The notes beneath the pieces were generated by a model. The model saw only the letters and a list, made by a program, of their open reading frames with translations, ran no database searches and had not been told where the DNA came from. A stretch of DNA of 64,000 bases, from contig CAJULF010000006.1 of the NCBI GenBank assembly GCA_910587135.1, positions 23,437 through 87,436 on the forward strand, written 5' to 3'. The stretch comes from an uncultured Oscillospiraceae bacterium (GTDB lineage: Bacteria; Bacillota; Clostridia; Oscillospirales; Ruminococcaceae). Made by a program: the position numbers and the translations under genes. How positions within the stretch are numbered: position 1 is the first letter of the stretch; each line of letters starts with the position of its first letter. Shown here piece after piece: positions 1 to 9,296 of the stretch.

Positions 1-1
1 C

Positions 2-175
2 CGCGACGGGGACGGAGTGGTCATGGAAACACATATAATCGGCTTTGACGGCGATTTGTACGGTCAGAACGTTTCGGTGTCGCTGTGCGGATTTATCCGC
101 CCCGAGCGGAAGTTCCCAGATTTAGAGGAGCTTAAAAAACAGATAGCCGCGGACAAGGAACTGGCGATGAATTAA
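2..175 (+). CDS. ribF: C-terminal end of bifunctional riboflavin kinase / FAD synthetase (partial)
   Basis: The frame is open from the window edge and ends with TAA at 173-175, giving the last 57 residues of a protein. The segment METHIIGFDGDLYG followed by a FIRPE motif and a charged helix is the typical end of the RibF flavokinase domain, which phosphorylates riboflavin to FMN. The N-terminal FAD synthetase domain lies outside the window. The next gene, gltX, starts 243 bp downstream and is separated by a family E repeat, so co-transcription is uncertain. The family assignment rests on a short but characteristic stretch. Confidence 0.8.
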   Translation, partial: RDGDGVVMETHIIGFDGDLYGQNVSVSLCGFIRPERKFPDLEELKKQIAADKELAMN

Positions 176-292
176 AGCGCCGAGCGACCTGAAAACCGTC
201 AATACAGTCAAGGTCAGCCCCAAAACCGAGCGATACAGCTCGGAACGACCTGAAAATCAAGCGTTCAAAGCAGCGCTAAAAAAGATAAACAT

Positions 293-377
293 TGCGACCG
301 CGCAGGAAATTTTCCGCGAGAGCTTGCGGAAACGGAGCGGATTTTTTGCGGGCGGGTCGCGGAAAAATTTTTTTAAA
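293..377 (-). repeat. Family E palindromic repeat, copy 1
   Basis: Read on the minus strand, this block starts with an AAATTTTTCCGCGACCCGCC-like end and finishes with CTCTCGCGGAAAATTT. It resembles the arrays at 10.96-11.2 kb and 52.3-52.4 kb. It lies between ribF and gltX, about 25 bp before the gltX ribosome binding site. The rest of the 176-418 gap shows no gene; it has only two short similar phrases around ACGACCTGAAAA. Confidence 0.5.
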
Positions 378-418
378 TCAATATTTTTAACTTAAAAAAC
401 GGAAAGGAAGATTAGATA

Positions 419-1873
419 ATGAATACAGTCAGAACCCGTTTTGCCCCCAGTCCTACGGGGTATATGCATATAGGCAATCTGCGCACGGCGCTTTACACTT
501 ATCTGCTGGCGAAGAAGAACGGCGGAAAGTTTATTCTCAGGATAGAGGACACAGACAGGGAGCGCTATGTTGAGGGCGCGGTAGATGTTATATATAAGAC
601 GCTGCGTGACTGCGGGCTTAACTGGGACGAGGGTCCCGACGTAGGCGGCGAGTACGGTCCCTATGTACAGAGTGAGCGCATGGGAATGTTCAAGGAATAT
701 GCGGAGAAGCTTGTGGAAAACGGTCACGCGTACCGCTGCTTCTGCACCAAGGAGCGGCTTGAGGAGCTTAGCGCGGTTCAGAAGGCAAGCAATATCTCTC
801 CCATGTATGACCGCCATTGCCGTAATCTCTCCAAGGAGGAGACAGACGCTAATCTCGCGGCGGGAGTTCCTTATGTTATCCGGCAGGCTATTCCTACCGA
901 TGGCAGCACCACTTTCCACGATGAGATTTACGGCGATATTACGGTGGAAAATTCCATACTGGACGACCAGGTGCTTATCAAGCAGGACGGAATGCCGACC
1001 TATAATTTCGCGAACGTTGTAGACGACCACACTATGGCTATAACCCACGTTGTAAGGGGCAACGAATACCTGTCCTCCGCGCCGAAATACGAGCTGCTGT
1101 ACAAGGCGTTCGGTTGGGAATCTCCCACATACGTTCATGTTGAGCATATCATGAAAGACGCGCACCACAAGCTGGCTAAGCGTGACGGCGACGCGTCGTT
1201 CCAGGACCTGCTGGACAAGGGCTATATGACCGAGGCTATATTGAATTATATTCTGCTGCTGGGCTGGGCGCCCAAGGGCGAAAAGGAGATATTCTCGCTA
1301 AATGAGATGATAGAGGAGTTTGACCTTGACGGAATTTCCAAATCTCCCGCGATATTCGACCCGCAGAAGCTAAAGGCGATCAACGCGCATTATGTGAGAG
1401 CGCTGCCCTCCGATGAATTCGCGAAAATAGCCGTGCCGTATATCAGGCAGACCTGCAAGCGCGGCGATATTGACATGGAGCTGCTATGTAATGTTCTGCA
1501 GCCCCGCGCGGAGCTGTTCACCGATATACCGGAGCAGGTTGATTTCATAGACAGCCTGCCCGAATACGATATCGCGCTGTATAACAACAAGAAGATGAAG
1601 ACCAACGCCGAGACCTCGCTTGACGCGCTGAAGAAGATACTCCCCGTGCTGGAGGGTCTGGAGAATTTCACGCAGGAGAGCGTTCACGACGAGCTTTTCA
1701 GGCTGATAGAGCAAGAGGGTGTAAAGAACGGGGTTATCCTTTTCCCTCTTCGCGTGGCTCTCAGCGGAAAGCAGTTCACCCCGGGCGGCGGCGTGGAGCT
1801 TGCTGTTATTCTGGGCAAGCAGGACAGCATTGCGCGCATTAAAAAGGGAATAGAGCTTTTAGAGAATGTATAG
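419..1873 (+). CDS. gltX: Glutamyl-tRNA synthetase
   Basis: This class I aminoacyl-tRNA synthetase charges tRNA-Glu (and possibly tRNA-Gln) with glutamate in the cytosol. The 484 residues match the usual family length. The HIGH-type nucleotide-binding motif appears as HIGN at residues 17-20, RIEDTDRER follows near residue 41, and the KMSKS-type loop reads KLAKR at 251-255. A GGAAAGGAAG ribosome binding site precedes the ATG. Only a weak hairpin followed by T residues is seen just after the stop, so termination there is uncertain. If no gatCAB-independent GlnRS exists in this genome, the enzyme could be non-discriminating; the sequence alone does not settle this. Confidence 0.95.
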   Translation: MNTVRTRFAPSPTGYMHIGNLRTALYTYLLAKKNGGKFILRIEDTDRERYVEGAVDVIYKTLRDCGLNWDEGPDVGGEYGPYVQSERMGMFKEYAEKLVENGHAYRCFCTKERLEELSAVQKASNISPMYDRHCRNLSKEETDANLAAGVPYVIRQAIPTDGSTTFHDEIYGDITVENSILDDQVLIKQDGMPTYNFANVVDDHTMAITHVVRGNEYLSSAPKYELLYKAFGWESPTYVHVEHIMKDAHHKLAKRDGDASFQDLLDKGYMTEAILNYILLLGWAPKGEKEIFSLNEMIEEFDLDGISKSPAIFDPQKLKAINAHYVRALPSDEFAKIAVPYIRQTCKRGDIDMELLCNVLQPRAELFTDIPEQVDFIDSLPEYDIALYNNKKMKTNAETSLDALKKILPVLEGLENFTQESVHDELFRLIEQEGVKNGVILFPLRVALSGKQFTPGGGVELAVILGKQDSIARIKKGIELLENV

Positions 1874-1934
1874 AGAGTTTTCAGAAAGGCTTCACCTTTT
1901 TATCACGGGCAGGCGGTAAAATTATAATGGATAT

Positions 1935-2150
1935 TTGAGAGCTTACAGAGCAAAATCCGCGCGGGTAATGGCACGCGCAAATACGCGGAGCGCAGCGCCC
2001 GCGCAGGAATTTTTTGCGGCAGCCGAAGCGCGCAATATGGAGCAACGTTTTGCGCGGCGATCGTGTGGGTGCTTATGCGTTTGTGATATTTTGCGCAAAA
2101 CTCTGAGGAGTGTTGCGTATGCGGGTGTGCCGTGAAAATTTCAAATCTAA
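1935..2150 (+). repeat. Decayed palindromic repeat with family C-like right end
   Basis: The gap between gltX and the ABC cassette holds GC-rich palindromic pieces, including an interrupted GCGCAAAACTC / TTTTGCGC pair. It ends in GTGAAAATTTCAAATCTAAAT, directly followed by the AGGAGG used by the next gene. The ends at 22.01 kb (before rubrerythrin) and 32.15 kb (before truA) are similar. No convincing gene is present. Confidence 0.4.
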
Positions 2151-2164
2151 ATCAGGAGGGCATG

Positions 2165-3130
2165 ATGATCGAGGTTAAAAATCTCTGCAAAAACTACGGA
2201 AACAAGCAGGCGGTCAATAATATCAGCTTTTCCGCGGCAGAGAGCGAAATACTGGGCTTTCTCGGACCTAACGGAGCGGGAAAATCCACCACTATGAACA
2301 TACTTACGGGATATCTCTCGTCGTCGGGCGGTGAAGCGCTGATAAACGGCGTTGATATACTTGAAGACCCCGTCGCGGCAAAAAAGGATATAGGCTATCT
2401 TCCCGAGCAGCCGCCGCTGTATCTTGATATGACGGTGGATGAGTACCTCGGGTTCGTGTACTCGCTGAAAAAGTGCAGGCTGCCCAAAAAGTCGCACCTT
2501 GACGAGATATGCGGTCTTGTGAAGATAACCGACGTACGCGGCAGAGTGATACGTAATCTGTCAAAGGGATATCGTCAGCGTGTGGGGCTGGCTCAGGCGC
2601 TGGTGGGAAATCCCAAGGTGCTGATACTGGACGAGCCCACGGTAGGACTTGACCCGAAGCAGATAATAGAGATAAGAACACTGATAAAGCGGCTCGGAAA
2701 GAATCATACGGTGATTTTATCATCGCATATTCTGTCGGAGGTTCAGGCGGTCTGCGACAGGATAGTGGTTATAGATAAGGGAAAGCTCGTAGCGAACGAT
2801 ACCGCGGAGCATCTTTCGCATAACCTTTCCGCGGATCATAAGCTCACCGTGCAGATAGAGGGACCCGCCAAAGAGGTGCAGTCGCTGCTCAGCGGAATTC
2901 CCGATATGGTGGAGGTGCATTTGAACCGCACCGTTGAGAAGAACGTTACGGAATACGAGCTTAATGCCAAAGAGGGCGCGGATATCCGCCGCGAGGTGTT
3001 CAAGCGCATGGCGTCACGGAATTATCCCATTCTGCTTATGCGCAGCAGCGAGCTTACGCTTGAGGAGATCTTCCTTAAGCTTACCACAGGCGATTTTTAC
3101 GGAAATATCGAGAACGGAGCGAAGAAATGA
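2165..3130 (+). CDS. ABC transporter ATP-binding protein (Gld-like export cassette)
   Basis: This is the ATPase of a four-gene ABC export system. Walker A GPNGAGKST is at residues 34-42, the signature LSKGY at 132-136, and Walker B VLILDE at 152-157. The roughly 320-residue length with a C-terminal extension is usual for GldA/CcmA-type subunits. The start at 2165 is chosen because AGGAGG at 2154-2159 gives 5-nt spacing; the ATG at 2162 is only 2 nt away. The stop overlaps the permease start by 4 nt, so translation is probably coupled. The substrate cannot be read from the sequence. Confidence 0.88.
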   Translation: MIEVKNLCKNYGNKQAVNNISFSAAESEILGFLGPNGAGKSTTMNILTGYLSSSGGEALINGVDILEDPVAAKKDIGYLPEQPPLYLDMTVDEYLGFVYSLKKCRLPKKSHLDEICGLVKITDVRGRVIRNLSKGYRQRVGLAQALVGNPKVLILDEPTVGLDPKQIIEIRTLIKRLGKNHTVILSSHILSEVQAVCDRIVVIDKGKLVANDTAEHLSHNLSADHKLTVQIEGPAKEVQSLLSGIPDMVEVHLNRTVEKNVTEYELNAKEGADIRREVFKRMASRNYPILLMRSSELTLEEIFLKLTTGDFYGNIENGAKK

Positions 3131-3846
3131 CAGCGATACTGAAACGCGAGTTTGCGTCCTATTTCACCTCGCCGCTGGGATATGTTTATCTGGCGGTGTT
3201 TTATGGGTTTTCGGGACTTTTTTTGTGGCTGACCTGTCTTACCACAGGCTCGGCGAGCCTTTCAAGCACCTTTTTGTGGATGTTTTTTATAATGATGATA
3301 CTTATCCCTGTGCTTACCATGAGGACTATGGCGGACGATAAGCGCCAGAAGACCGATCAGCTCACGCTCACAAGCCCAATCAGCCTTTTCGGACTGGTGG
3401 CGGGGAAGTTCCTGGCGGCGTTTTTGATATTCCTTATCGGAGCGCTGATAATGCTGATCTACGCGGTGTTTCTTTCCGTTGCGGTAGGAAACGCGGGCAA
3501 CGTTTTCGGCTGGGCTTCTGTGTGGGGAAATTTTGTCGGAATAATCCTGATGGGCGGAGTATTTATTTCCGCGGGAATATTTATCTCGGGACTGACGGAA
3601 AATCAGATGATAGCCGCTATCGGAAGCATTGGCGCGAATATATTGCTATGCCTTTTTGATATTATTTCTGGATACGTTCCGGTGCAGTGGCTTAGCGACA
3701 TTATCAATTCGCTGTCGGTATTTTACAAGTATCGGGAGTTCACCTACGGCATTTTCAGTCTTAAGAATATTCTGTTTTTCTTAAGCCTTATTGTCATATT
3801 CAACTTTCTGACGATGCGCGTTATAGAACGCCGCCGCTGGAGCTGA
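3127..3846 (+). CDS. ABC-2 type permease subunit (GldF-like)
   Basis: This 239-residue protein has about six hydrophobic segments and is the membrane partner of the upstream ATPase, with a 4-nt overlap. The stretch LTMRTMADDKRQKTDQLTL after the second membrane segment is the conserved cytosolic coupling loop of ABC-2 permeases in this group. The gene is followed after 16 nt by a GldG-like auxiliary protein. Family knowledge places such permeases in Bacteroidetes gliding systems and in many non-gliding bacteria, where the cargo is unknown. Confidence 0.85.
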   Translation: MTAILKREFASYFTSPLGYVYLAVFYGFSGLFLWLTCLTTGSASLSSTFLWMFFIMMILIPVLTMRTMADDKRQKTDQLTLTSPISLFGLVAGKFLAAFLIFLIGALIMLIYAVFLSVAVGNAGNVFGWASVWGNFVGIILMGGVFISAGIFISGLTENQMIAAIGSIGANILLCLFDIISGYVPVQWLSDIINSLSVFYKYREFTYGIFSLKNILFFLSLIVIFNFLTMRVIERRRWS

Positions 3847-3862
3847 GAAAGGACGTGAACCA

Positions 3863-5455
3863 ATGAGTAATGATAAAATGACTGAAAATATAGACGTTGA
3901 AAAGTCCAAAGAAGCCGATACTCCTGTGAACACGGAGAGCGCCGCCGAAAATAAGAGCGCAAATCGTGAAAAGCCGCATAAAGGCAGAAAGTTCAACGCC
4001 CGCTCTTTTAAGCGGGGAACTATGTCGGTGGTGCTTACGGTGGTATTCATCGCCGCGGTTGTGGTCGTCAACGTTATTGTGGGATTGATATCCGAGCGTT
4101 TTGATACTACGGCTGACTTGACGGATTCGGGCATCTATTCGCTTGAGGAGAACACCGAAAAGTATCTTGCGGAGCAGCTTACAAGCGACGTGAGCTTCAC
4201 GGTGCTCACCCCCGAAACGGAGTTTGAATCCCGCAACACAGCCTATAAACAGGTAAACGAGCTGCTGAAAAAGATGGAGATGGCAAGTTCCCATATCTCG
4301 CTCAATTACCTTGATCTGAACCAGAATCCGAATTATACATCACAGTTCAAATCCGAAACTCTCTCGACGGATTATATCGTTGTGGAGAGCGCCGTGACAG
4401 GCAGGCACAGGATCATAAGCCCTATGGAATACTTCCTTTTTAACGAGGAATATCTATATTATTACGGCAGACAGGTGGTCGAAGGCTCTAATATCGAGCA
4501 GGCGGCGGTGTCGGCTATGATGTACGTTTCAAACGAGGATCTGGTAAGAGTAGCGTTCACCGAGGGCTATGGGGAGCAGGACAGCTCCGCGCTTCAGACG
4601 CTGCTCACAAGAAACGGCTACGAGGTGGAGCAGCTCAATCTCACCACAACGGGTGAAATTGACGGCGACATAGATTTTGTGGTGATGTTCGCTCCCTCCA
4701 TGGACGTGGATAACGAGCACCTTGCCAAGCTTGACAGGTTTCTTGACAACGGCGGCGCGTTCGGCAAAAATCTTCTTTATTTCGCGTCCGCGGAGCAGCC
4801 TCAGACTCCCAACATTGAGGAGTTCCTCAACGACTGGGGTATGTCGGTGGGATATTCCGTTGTCGGACAGAGCGATATGAACTATCTTATCAGCCAATAC
4901 ACAGCATATGCACATTTGCAGCAGATCTGCGACACTCCTTACGCGGGCAGCGCTTATGGCTCGCAGCTGTATTACTACGGCGCGAATATGCGCCCCATAA
5001 TGCAGATATGGGGTGACGATTCCCGCGGCGGAGTGGAGCAGAAGGTGCTTATTCAGACCTACGACAACGCGTTTTTGTTCCCGTTGGATATCGATGGGGA
5101 ATTCAACGTCGATACCGCCGAAAGCGGAGTGTTCAGCGACGCGGTAGCCGCATACAGGGTACACTCCACCACACAGGAGATAAGCACAGTTGCGGCGTTC
5201 GGCTCATATCAGATGGCTGACGCGGGCTTTATGTCCATGAGCAACGGCAGCAACGCCGATTTCTTTATCAACGTGTTTAACTATATTTCCGGCAAGGAGG
5301 ACAGCATCACCATAAAATCCAAGTCCTTCAGCAACGTTACCTTTGACATGAACGTGCAGACCTCAACCGTTCTCGGTATTGTGCTTTGCATAGTCGTGCC
5401 GATAGTGGTCGTTGTGCTGGGTATCGTTATCTGGGTACGCAGGAGGCACAGATAA
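3863..5455 (+). CDS. GldG-like ABC transporter auxiliary protein
   Basis: The protein has 530 residues. An acidic cytosolic N-terminus is followed by a membrane segment at about residues 50-72, a long extracytoplasmic region, and a C-terminal membrane helix near 505-525 that ends in RRRHR. This layout matches the ABC_transp_aux/GldG family that accompanies GldA/GldF-like transporters. The ribosome binding site is AAAGGA. The stop is directly abutted by the next start. The external domain may hold cargo or a cell-wall partner; its role is unproven. Confidence 0.8.
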   Translation: MSNDKMTENIDVEKSKEADTPVNTESAAENKSANREKPHKGRKFNARSFKRGTMSVVLTVVFIAAVVVVNVIVGLISERFDTTADLTDSGIYSLEENTEKYLAEQLTSDVSFTVLTPETEFESRNTAYKQVNELLKKMEMASSHISLNYLDLNQNPNYTSQFKSETLSTDYIVVESAVTGRHRIISPMEYFLFNEEYLYYYGRQVVEGSNIEQAAVSAMMYVSNEDLVRVAFTEGYGEQDSSALQTLLTRNGYEVEQLNLTTTGEIDGDIDFVVMFAPSMDVDNEHLAKLDRFLDNGGAFGKNLLYFASAEQPQTPNIEEFLNDWGMSVGYSVVGQSDMNYLISQYTAYAHLQQICDTPYAGSAYGSQLYYYGANMRPIMQIWGDDSRGGVEQKVLIQTYDNAFLFPLDIDGEFNVDTAESGVFSDAVAAYRVHSTTQEISTVAAFGSYQMADAGFMSMSNGSNADFFINVFNYISGKEDSITIKSKSFSNVTFDMNVQTSTVLGIVLCIVVPIVVVVLGIVIWVRRRHR

Positions 5456-7006
5456 ATGAAGCTGTCAAAATCAACAAAAACGGTTATTATAGCGGCGGGA
5501 GTGCTGCTGGTACTGGGAGTGGTGCTGATGGTGCTGCTGCTCACCAAGCCGGCGGTTGAGGAGGAATCCGAAGATTCTTCCTCCGTTCCCGACACTTCCG
5601 TGACGGTGACCGATAAAGAGCCGGAGGACGTGCAGTCTCTTACCGTGAAAAACGAAAAGGGAGAGTTTACGCTTGACCGCGCTGAGCGCGTAGTTACTTC
5701 CACCGATGAGGAAGGGAACATATCTTCCGAAACGCAGGTATACTGGACAAGCGGGGAGCTTCTCGGGGTCGCGCCCAACGATACGTCGATAAGGGCGTTT
5801 GTAAACAATATGGCGGGACTTTCCACAAGGGAGCTTGTGGAAGAAAACGCGGAGGATTTGGAAAAATACGGTCTGGAGAACCCCTCGGCGCAGGTCGAGG
5901 TGGAGTTTACGGACGGAAGCTCCGCTTCGCTCTGCTTCGGGATACAGAATCCCGCGGCGACAAATTTCGCATACTTCCGCCTTGCGGACAGCCGCGACGT
6001 TCATCAGGTGAGCTATTATTCGGTGGGCAGCGCGTATAATGATATCAGAGATTTTGCGTCGCTTACCATGACGGAGGGCTATTCCCAGAACGACCCCAAG
6101 GAGCTGGACTACCTCATTATAGAGCGCAAGGACTTTGAAGAGCCGGTGGAGATACGCTTCATGTTTGATGTTGCCGAGGCGGCAGAGGACGAGGACGCAA
6201 TAATCACCACCTTCAATTCACACCGCTTCATATCGCCCATAAACACCGAGGTGGATTCGGTAAAGGGGCAGACCCTGTGCTACGGCGTATACGGGCTGTC
6301 CATGGCTTCCTGCCTCTCGCTTGAGCAGACAGAGGAGAATATGGCTGAAGCGGGGCTGGACGATCCCTATTGTAAGGTGACCTTCAAATACGGCGGAAAA
6401 CGCCGTGTGCTGCGGCTTGGCAACGAGATAGTCCAAGTCACCGAATCCGAAACCGAGGGAAATCCCGCGCTTACAACGGTTATCGGCTATTATGCCATGA
6501 TAGAGGGTGTGGAGGGTATATACGCGATAGACAAGGACAGCGCGCCGTGGTATACCTTTACGCTTGACAACGTAATGAGCCGCCGTCCGATATCCCCCTA
6601 CATCTACACGGTGGACACGCTTGAAATAACCACGGAGCAGGGCAGTTATCTCTTTAAGATAGAAGGCGACGCTGACAGCAACACGATTACCTGCAACGGT
6701 GAGGAGGTAAAGGCGGACGGATTCAGAAAGCTGTATCAGTATCTCATTACTTCTATCGGCGAGGAGCTTTATTTTGAGGAGCAGAGCGATCCGTTCATCA
6801 CACTTAAATTCACCTATCGGGAGGGGTACGAGGACACCTACGGCACGACTCAGGATGTGATAGAGTTCTATCGCTCCGATGACCGCAATAGCATTATTGC
6901 CGTAAACGGCACGGTGCTTTTCAAGGTTCGCGAGGTCTATACCGACCGCCTGCTTTCAAATCTTCAGGCTGTTATTGATGGCGGCGAGGTGGAACTTAAT
7001 TTCTGA
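5456..7006 (+). CDS. DUF4340 domain-containing membrane-anchored protein
   Basis: The ATG follows the previous stop with no gap. A single N-terminal membrane segment (about residues 8-28) is followed by an acidic serine-rich linker and a roughly 470-residue extracytoplasmic domain. Families with this architecture (DUF4340) are usually the last gene of GldAFG-like cassettes, as here. No enzyme motif is visible. It probably works as the fourth component of the export complex; this is inferred from context. Confidence 0.75.
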   Translation: MKLSKSTKTVIIAAGVLLVLGVVLMVLLLTKPAVEEESEDSSSVPDTSVTVTDKEPEDVQSLTVKNEKGEFTLDRAERVVTSTDEEGNISSETQVYWTSGELLGVAPNDTSIRAFVNNMAGLSTRELVEENAEDLEKYGLENPSAQVEVEFTDGSSASLCFGIQNPAATNFAYFRLADSRDVHQVSYYSVGSAYNDIRDFASLTMTEGYSQNDPKELDYLIIERKDFEEPVEIRFMFDVAEAAEDEDAIITTFNSHRFISPINTEVDSVKGQTLCYGVYGLSMASCLSLEQTEENMAEAGLDDPYCKVTFKYGGKRRVLRLGNEIVQVTESETEGNPALTTVIGYYAMIEGVEGIYAIDKDSAPWYTFTLDNVMSRRPISPYIYTVDTLEITTEQGSYLFKIEGDADSNTITCNGEEVKADGFRKLYQYLITSIGEELYFEEQSDPFITLKFTYREGYEDTYGTTQDVIEFYRSDDRNSIIAVNGTVLFKVREVYTDRLLSNLQAVIDGGEVELNF

Positions 7007-7068
7007 TCTCCCGCGGCGGGCAAAAAATCCCCCCATAACGGGGAGCAGATATAAACGGAGGTATTATA

Positions 7069-7341
7069 ATGTCAGAGAGCAATTTCTTCTATTACAGGGG
7101 CTATCCGCTTATTCGCAGCGGCGATACCATATTTTACGGCAGCGGCGGTGATGAATACGCGGCAAGACTTACCATAAAAGACACCCGCAAAATAAATGAC
7201 CTCGACGTGCCAAATAAGATAATGGTGCAGCTTATCCCTAAAAATCCGCTTAATATGGGCAAAGCAAGAAAAGGTGAGTTTATCGGATTGTATGAGGCGC
7301 TGGACACAGCGCATGTGTGGATAACCGAAGCAATATTCTGA
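7069..7341 (+). CDS. Small conserved hypothetical protein (90 aa)
   Basis: A strong ACGGAGG ribosome binding site precedes the ATG. The 90-residue soluble protein has no membrane segment and no motif I can name. It lies 62 bp after the ABC cassette and ends 8 bp before a strong terminator, so it is probably the last gene of that transcription unit. Function is unknown. Confidence 0.7.
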   Translation: MSESNFFYYRGYPLIRSGDTIFYGSGGDEYAARLTIKDTRKINDLDVPNKIMVQLIPKNPLNMGKARKGEFIGLYEALDTAHVWITEAIF

Positions 7342-7349
7342 ATATTGAA

Positions 7350-7378
7350 GCCCCCGAACCGCAAAACGGTTCGGGGGC
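7350..7378 (+). terminator. Strong hairpin ending the ABC cassette, abutted by a mobile repeat
   Basis: A perfect 12-bp stem, GCCCCCGAACCG and its complement, with a 5-nt loop follows the 90-aa gene. A T-run would be expected after it, but the family A element starts directly at 7380. This fits insertion of the element into a terminator. Confidence 0.7.
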
Positions 7379-7379
7379 C

Positions 7380-7573
7380 CAGTCTGTATAAAAAGCCTAT
7401 TTGCCGCGCACTGTCGGCGCATGAAATTTCAAAAAGTCGTGCGTTTGCAAACGCAAACGCGAGCGGTTTCCGCTAAGCATGCGTAGTGCAGCAAAGCTGC
7501 ACGGAGTATGCTTAGTGGAAATTTTGAAATTTTTTAAATAACCCGCTCTAAGTCAACCTTTATATACAGTCTG
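7380..7573 (+). repeat. Family A MITE-like element, copy A1
   Basis: The left end reads CAGTCTGTATAAAAAGCCTA and the right end TTTATATACAGTCTG, forming imperfect terminal inverted repeats. Just inside them are GAAATTTCAAAAA and AAATTTTGAAATTTTT. The interior is two nested palindromes built around TGCGTTTGCAAACGCA and GCTAAGCATGC. There is no open reading frame. The ends match the IS1182-like end at 63.64 kb. Confidence 0.75.
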
Positions 7574-7769
7574 TGTCGGAATTTGCGAAGCAAATCCCGA
7601 CCGTTTCCCGCAATCGCGCGGAGGTGGTTTTGCGCAATATGCGCGTGGCTGCTTGTTGAGTTTTGCAGCTGTTTGCGCAAAACCCCGCGCTGCTAACGGC
7701 GCGGGGTTGTGGGAATTTTTAAATTTTTTCAGATAATCAGCCTTAGGTCAACCTTTAAACACAAACTGA
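7574..7769 (+). repeat. Family A element, partial copy joined to A1
   Basis: This block begins inside the family A interior (GTCGGAATTTGCGAAGCAAA) and ends with a decayed right end at GGTCAACCTTTAAACAC. A 10-bp stem, AACCCCGCGC and its complement near 7680-7707, could also terminate the minus-strand cca transcript. The left end is missing, so A1 and this copy look like the product of nested insertion or deletion. Confidence 0.6.
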
Positions 7770-7781
7770 TTTCGGACGTGT

Positions 7782-9296
7782 TTATTTTTTCTTTTTTGAG
7801 AATATCGGCTCGTTTCTGCGGCCTTTTTCACGTTCGCGCTGCGCCTTAAGACGCTGCTCACGCTCGGCGGAAAGCTGCTCGAGCTTGTTTTTGCTTCGCT
7901 CCGCCATATCCAGAAGCATAAGCTTGTTGTTAAACGAGGGCTTATCCAACACTATCTCAAACAGCACATTGATAAGCTCATCCGCTTCACGCTCACTGTT
8001 CACCAGTCGACGCTCTGTCAGGTCGCGCTTGGTTACCGCAAGCTGCCTTATGTCGTAGCACTCGCCTGTGTCCAGTATTTCGTTCAGCGCTGTCAGCGCG
8101 CCGCGCAGCCGCTTTACGTCAGCGGTTTCGGCATCCTCCTTTTTTGCGCGGTTGTCTGCAATCTCACACTGCAAAAGCCGCTTGAGATCCTCCGCGCCAA
8201 GCTCCCTTATAAGAGCTTTAAGCTCCTTGCGGTCGTCGGGAATATCCACATCATGATGGAATACAAGCCAGCTTATTTCCTCCGAAAGATCTCTGTCAAA
8301 TTCCAGCCGCCGCATGATACCCTCCGCCAGCAGCCGCCCGCGCTCGGCGTGCCCTCTGAAATGTCCGTTGCCCCTGCTGTCAAGCGAGAAGCAGTCCGGC
8401 TTTCCCAGATCGTGAAACAGCATTGCGAAGCGAATTGCGGGTTCGGGCAGGGCAAACCCCACGGAACGCGCAATATGCCCCCACACGTCGAAATCATGAT
8501 ATTCCGAGTGCTGCTCGAAGCCCATGCAGGGTTCTATTTCCGGCAGTACATACTTTAAAATATTTCCATACTTCTCAAGCACTCTCGCCGCAAATTTTCC
8601 CATAATGATACGCGAAAGCTCCTCGAATATTCGACCCGATTCCGCGTACTCAAAGCAGCTGACGTTCTGCTGCATTGCCGATTGCGTTGCTTCGTCTATC
8701 TCATACTCGTCCTCCGCGCAGTAGCGAATGGCCTGAAGCAGTCTCCACGGCGCTATGGTGAAGCTGCGCGACATATCGTAATAGCTTTCCGCGTCGGATT
8801 CTCCTCCGCGGCTTTTGCGTTCGTCGCGGCTTTTCCTTTCGTCTTTTGCACTCGGAGTTACGGTTTCGCCGATAGCAACCACACGCTTGATATCGCCCGT
8901 AAGGCAGCTTTTTCCTCCATAGGGATCGATAAGCCCTGTCCGCGGCGAATAAGCCATTGCATTCATGGTGAATCCGCGGCGGAACAAATCGGTTTCAAGG
9001 TCTTTCGCATACATGACCCTGTTTCCGACGACCTCTCGGCGGTACGGCGATACTTGTATTATCATTCCCACCACGGTGACCAGTATCTCTCCGCGCTGCA
9101 TTCCCTCGTCAGAGATACGATAGTCCCTGAACGCGAACAGAATGTCGTTTATCTCCGCGTTTGTCACTATATCAAAATCCTGCGGGCTGTTCCCGAGCAC
9201 AAGCTCCCTGACGCACGCGCCCACTATATACGCGTCAAAACCCGCGTTTTCAAGCTGCTCTATTGCTTCGTTCACGGGCTGTGGTAAAATAATCAT
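7782..9296 (-). CDS. cca: CCA tRNA nucleotidyltransferase / poly(A) polymerase family
   Basis: The protein adds or repairs the CCA end of tRNAs. The N-terminal nucleotidyltransferase domain shows VGACVRE and the metal-binding DFDIVTN with aspartates 40 and 42. RRGFTMNAMAY lies at about 106-116. A HD phosphohydrolase-type domain has HDLGKP at 295-300. At 504 residues it is longer than average, partly because of a hydrophilic insertion at residues 149-172 with a repeated DERKSR unit, plus a basic C-terminal tail. It overlaps rlmA by 4 nt as the last gene of a three-gene minus-strand unit. CCA-adding rather than poly(A) activity is assumed from the family. Confidence 0.85.
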   Translation of the reverse strand: MIILPQPVNEAIEQLENAGFDAYIVGACVRELVLGNSPQDFDIVTNAEINDILFAFRDYRISDEGMQRGEILVTVVGMIIQVSPYRREVVGNRVMYAKDLETDLFRRGFTMNAMAYSPRTGLIDPYGGKSCLTGDIKRVVAIGETVTPSAKDERKSRDERKSRGGESDAESYYDMSRSFTIAPWRLLQAIRYCAEDEYEIDEATQSAMQQNVSCFEYAESGRIFEELSRIIMGKFAARVLEKYGNILKYVLPEIEPCMGFEQHSEYHDFDVWGHIARSVGFALPEPAIRFAMLFHDLGKPDCFSLDSRGNGHFRGHAERGRLLAEGIMRRLEFDRDLSEEISWLVFHHDVDIPDDRKELKALIRELGAEDLKRLLQCEIADNRAKKEDAETADVKRLRGALTALNEILDTGECYDIRQLAVTKRDLTERRLVNSEREADELINVLFEIVLDKPSFNNKLMLLDMAERSKNKLEQLSAEREQRLKAQREREKGRRNEPIFSKKKK

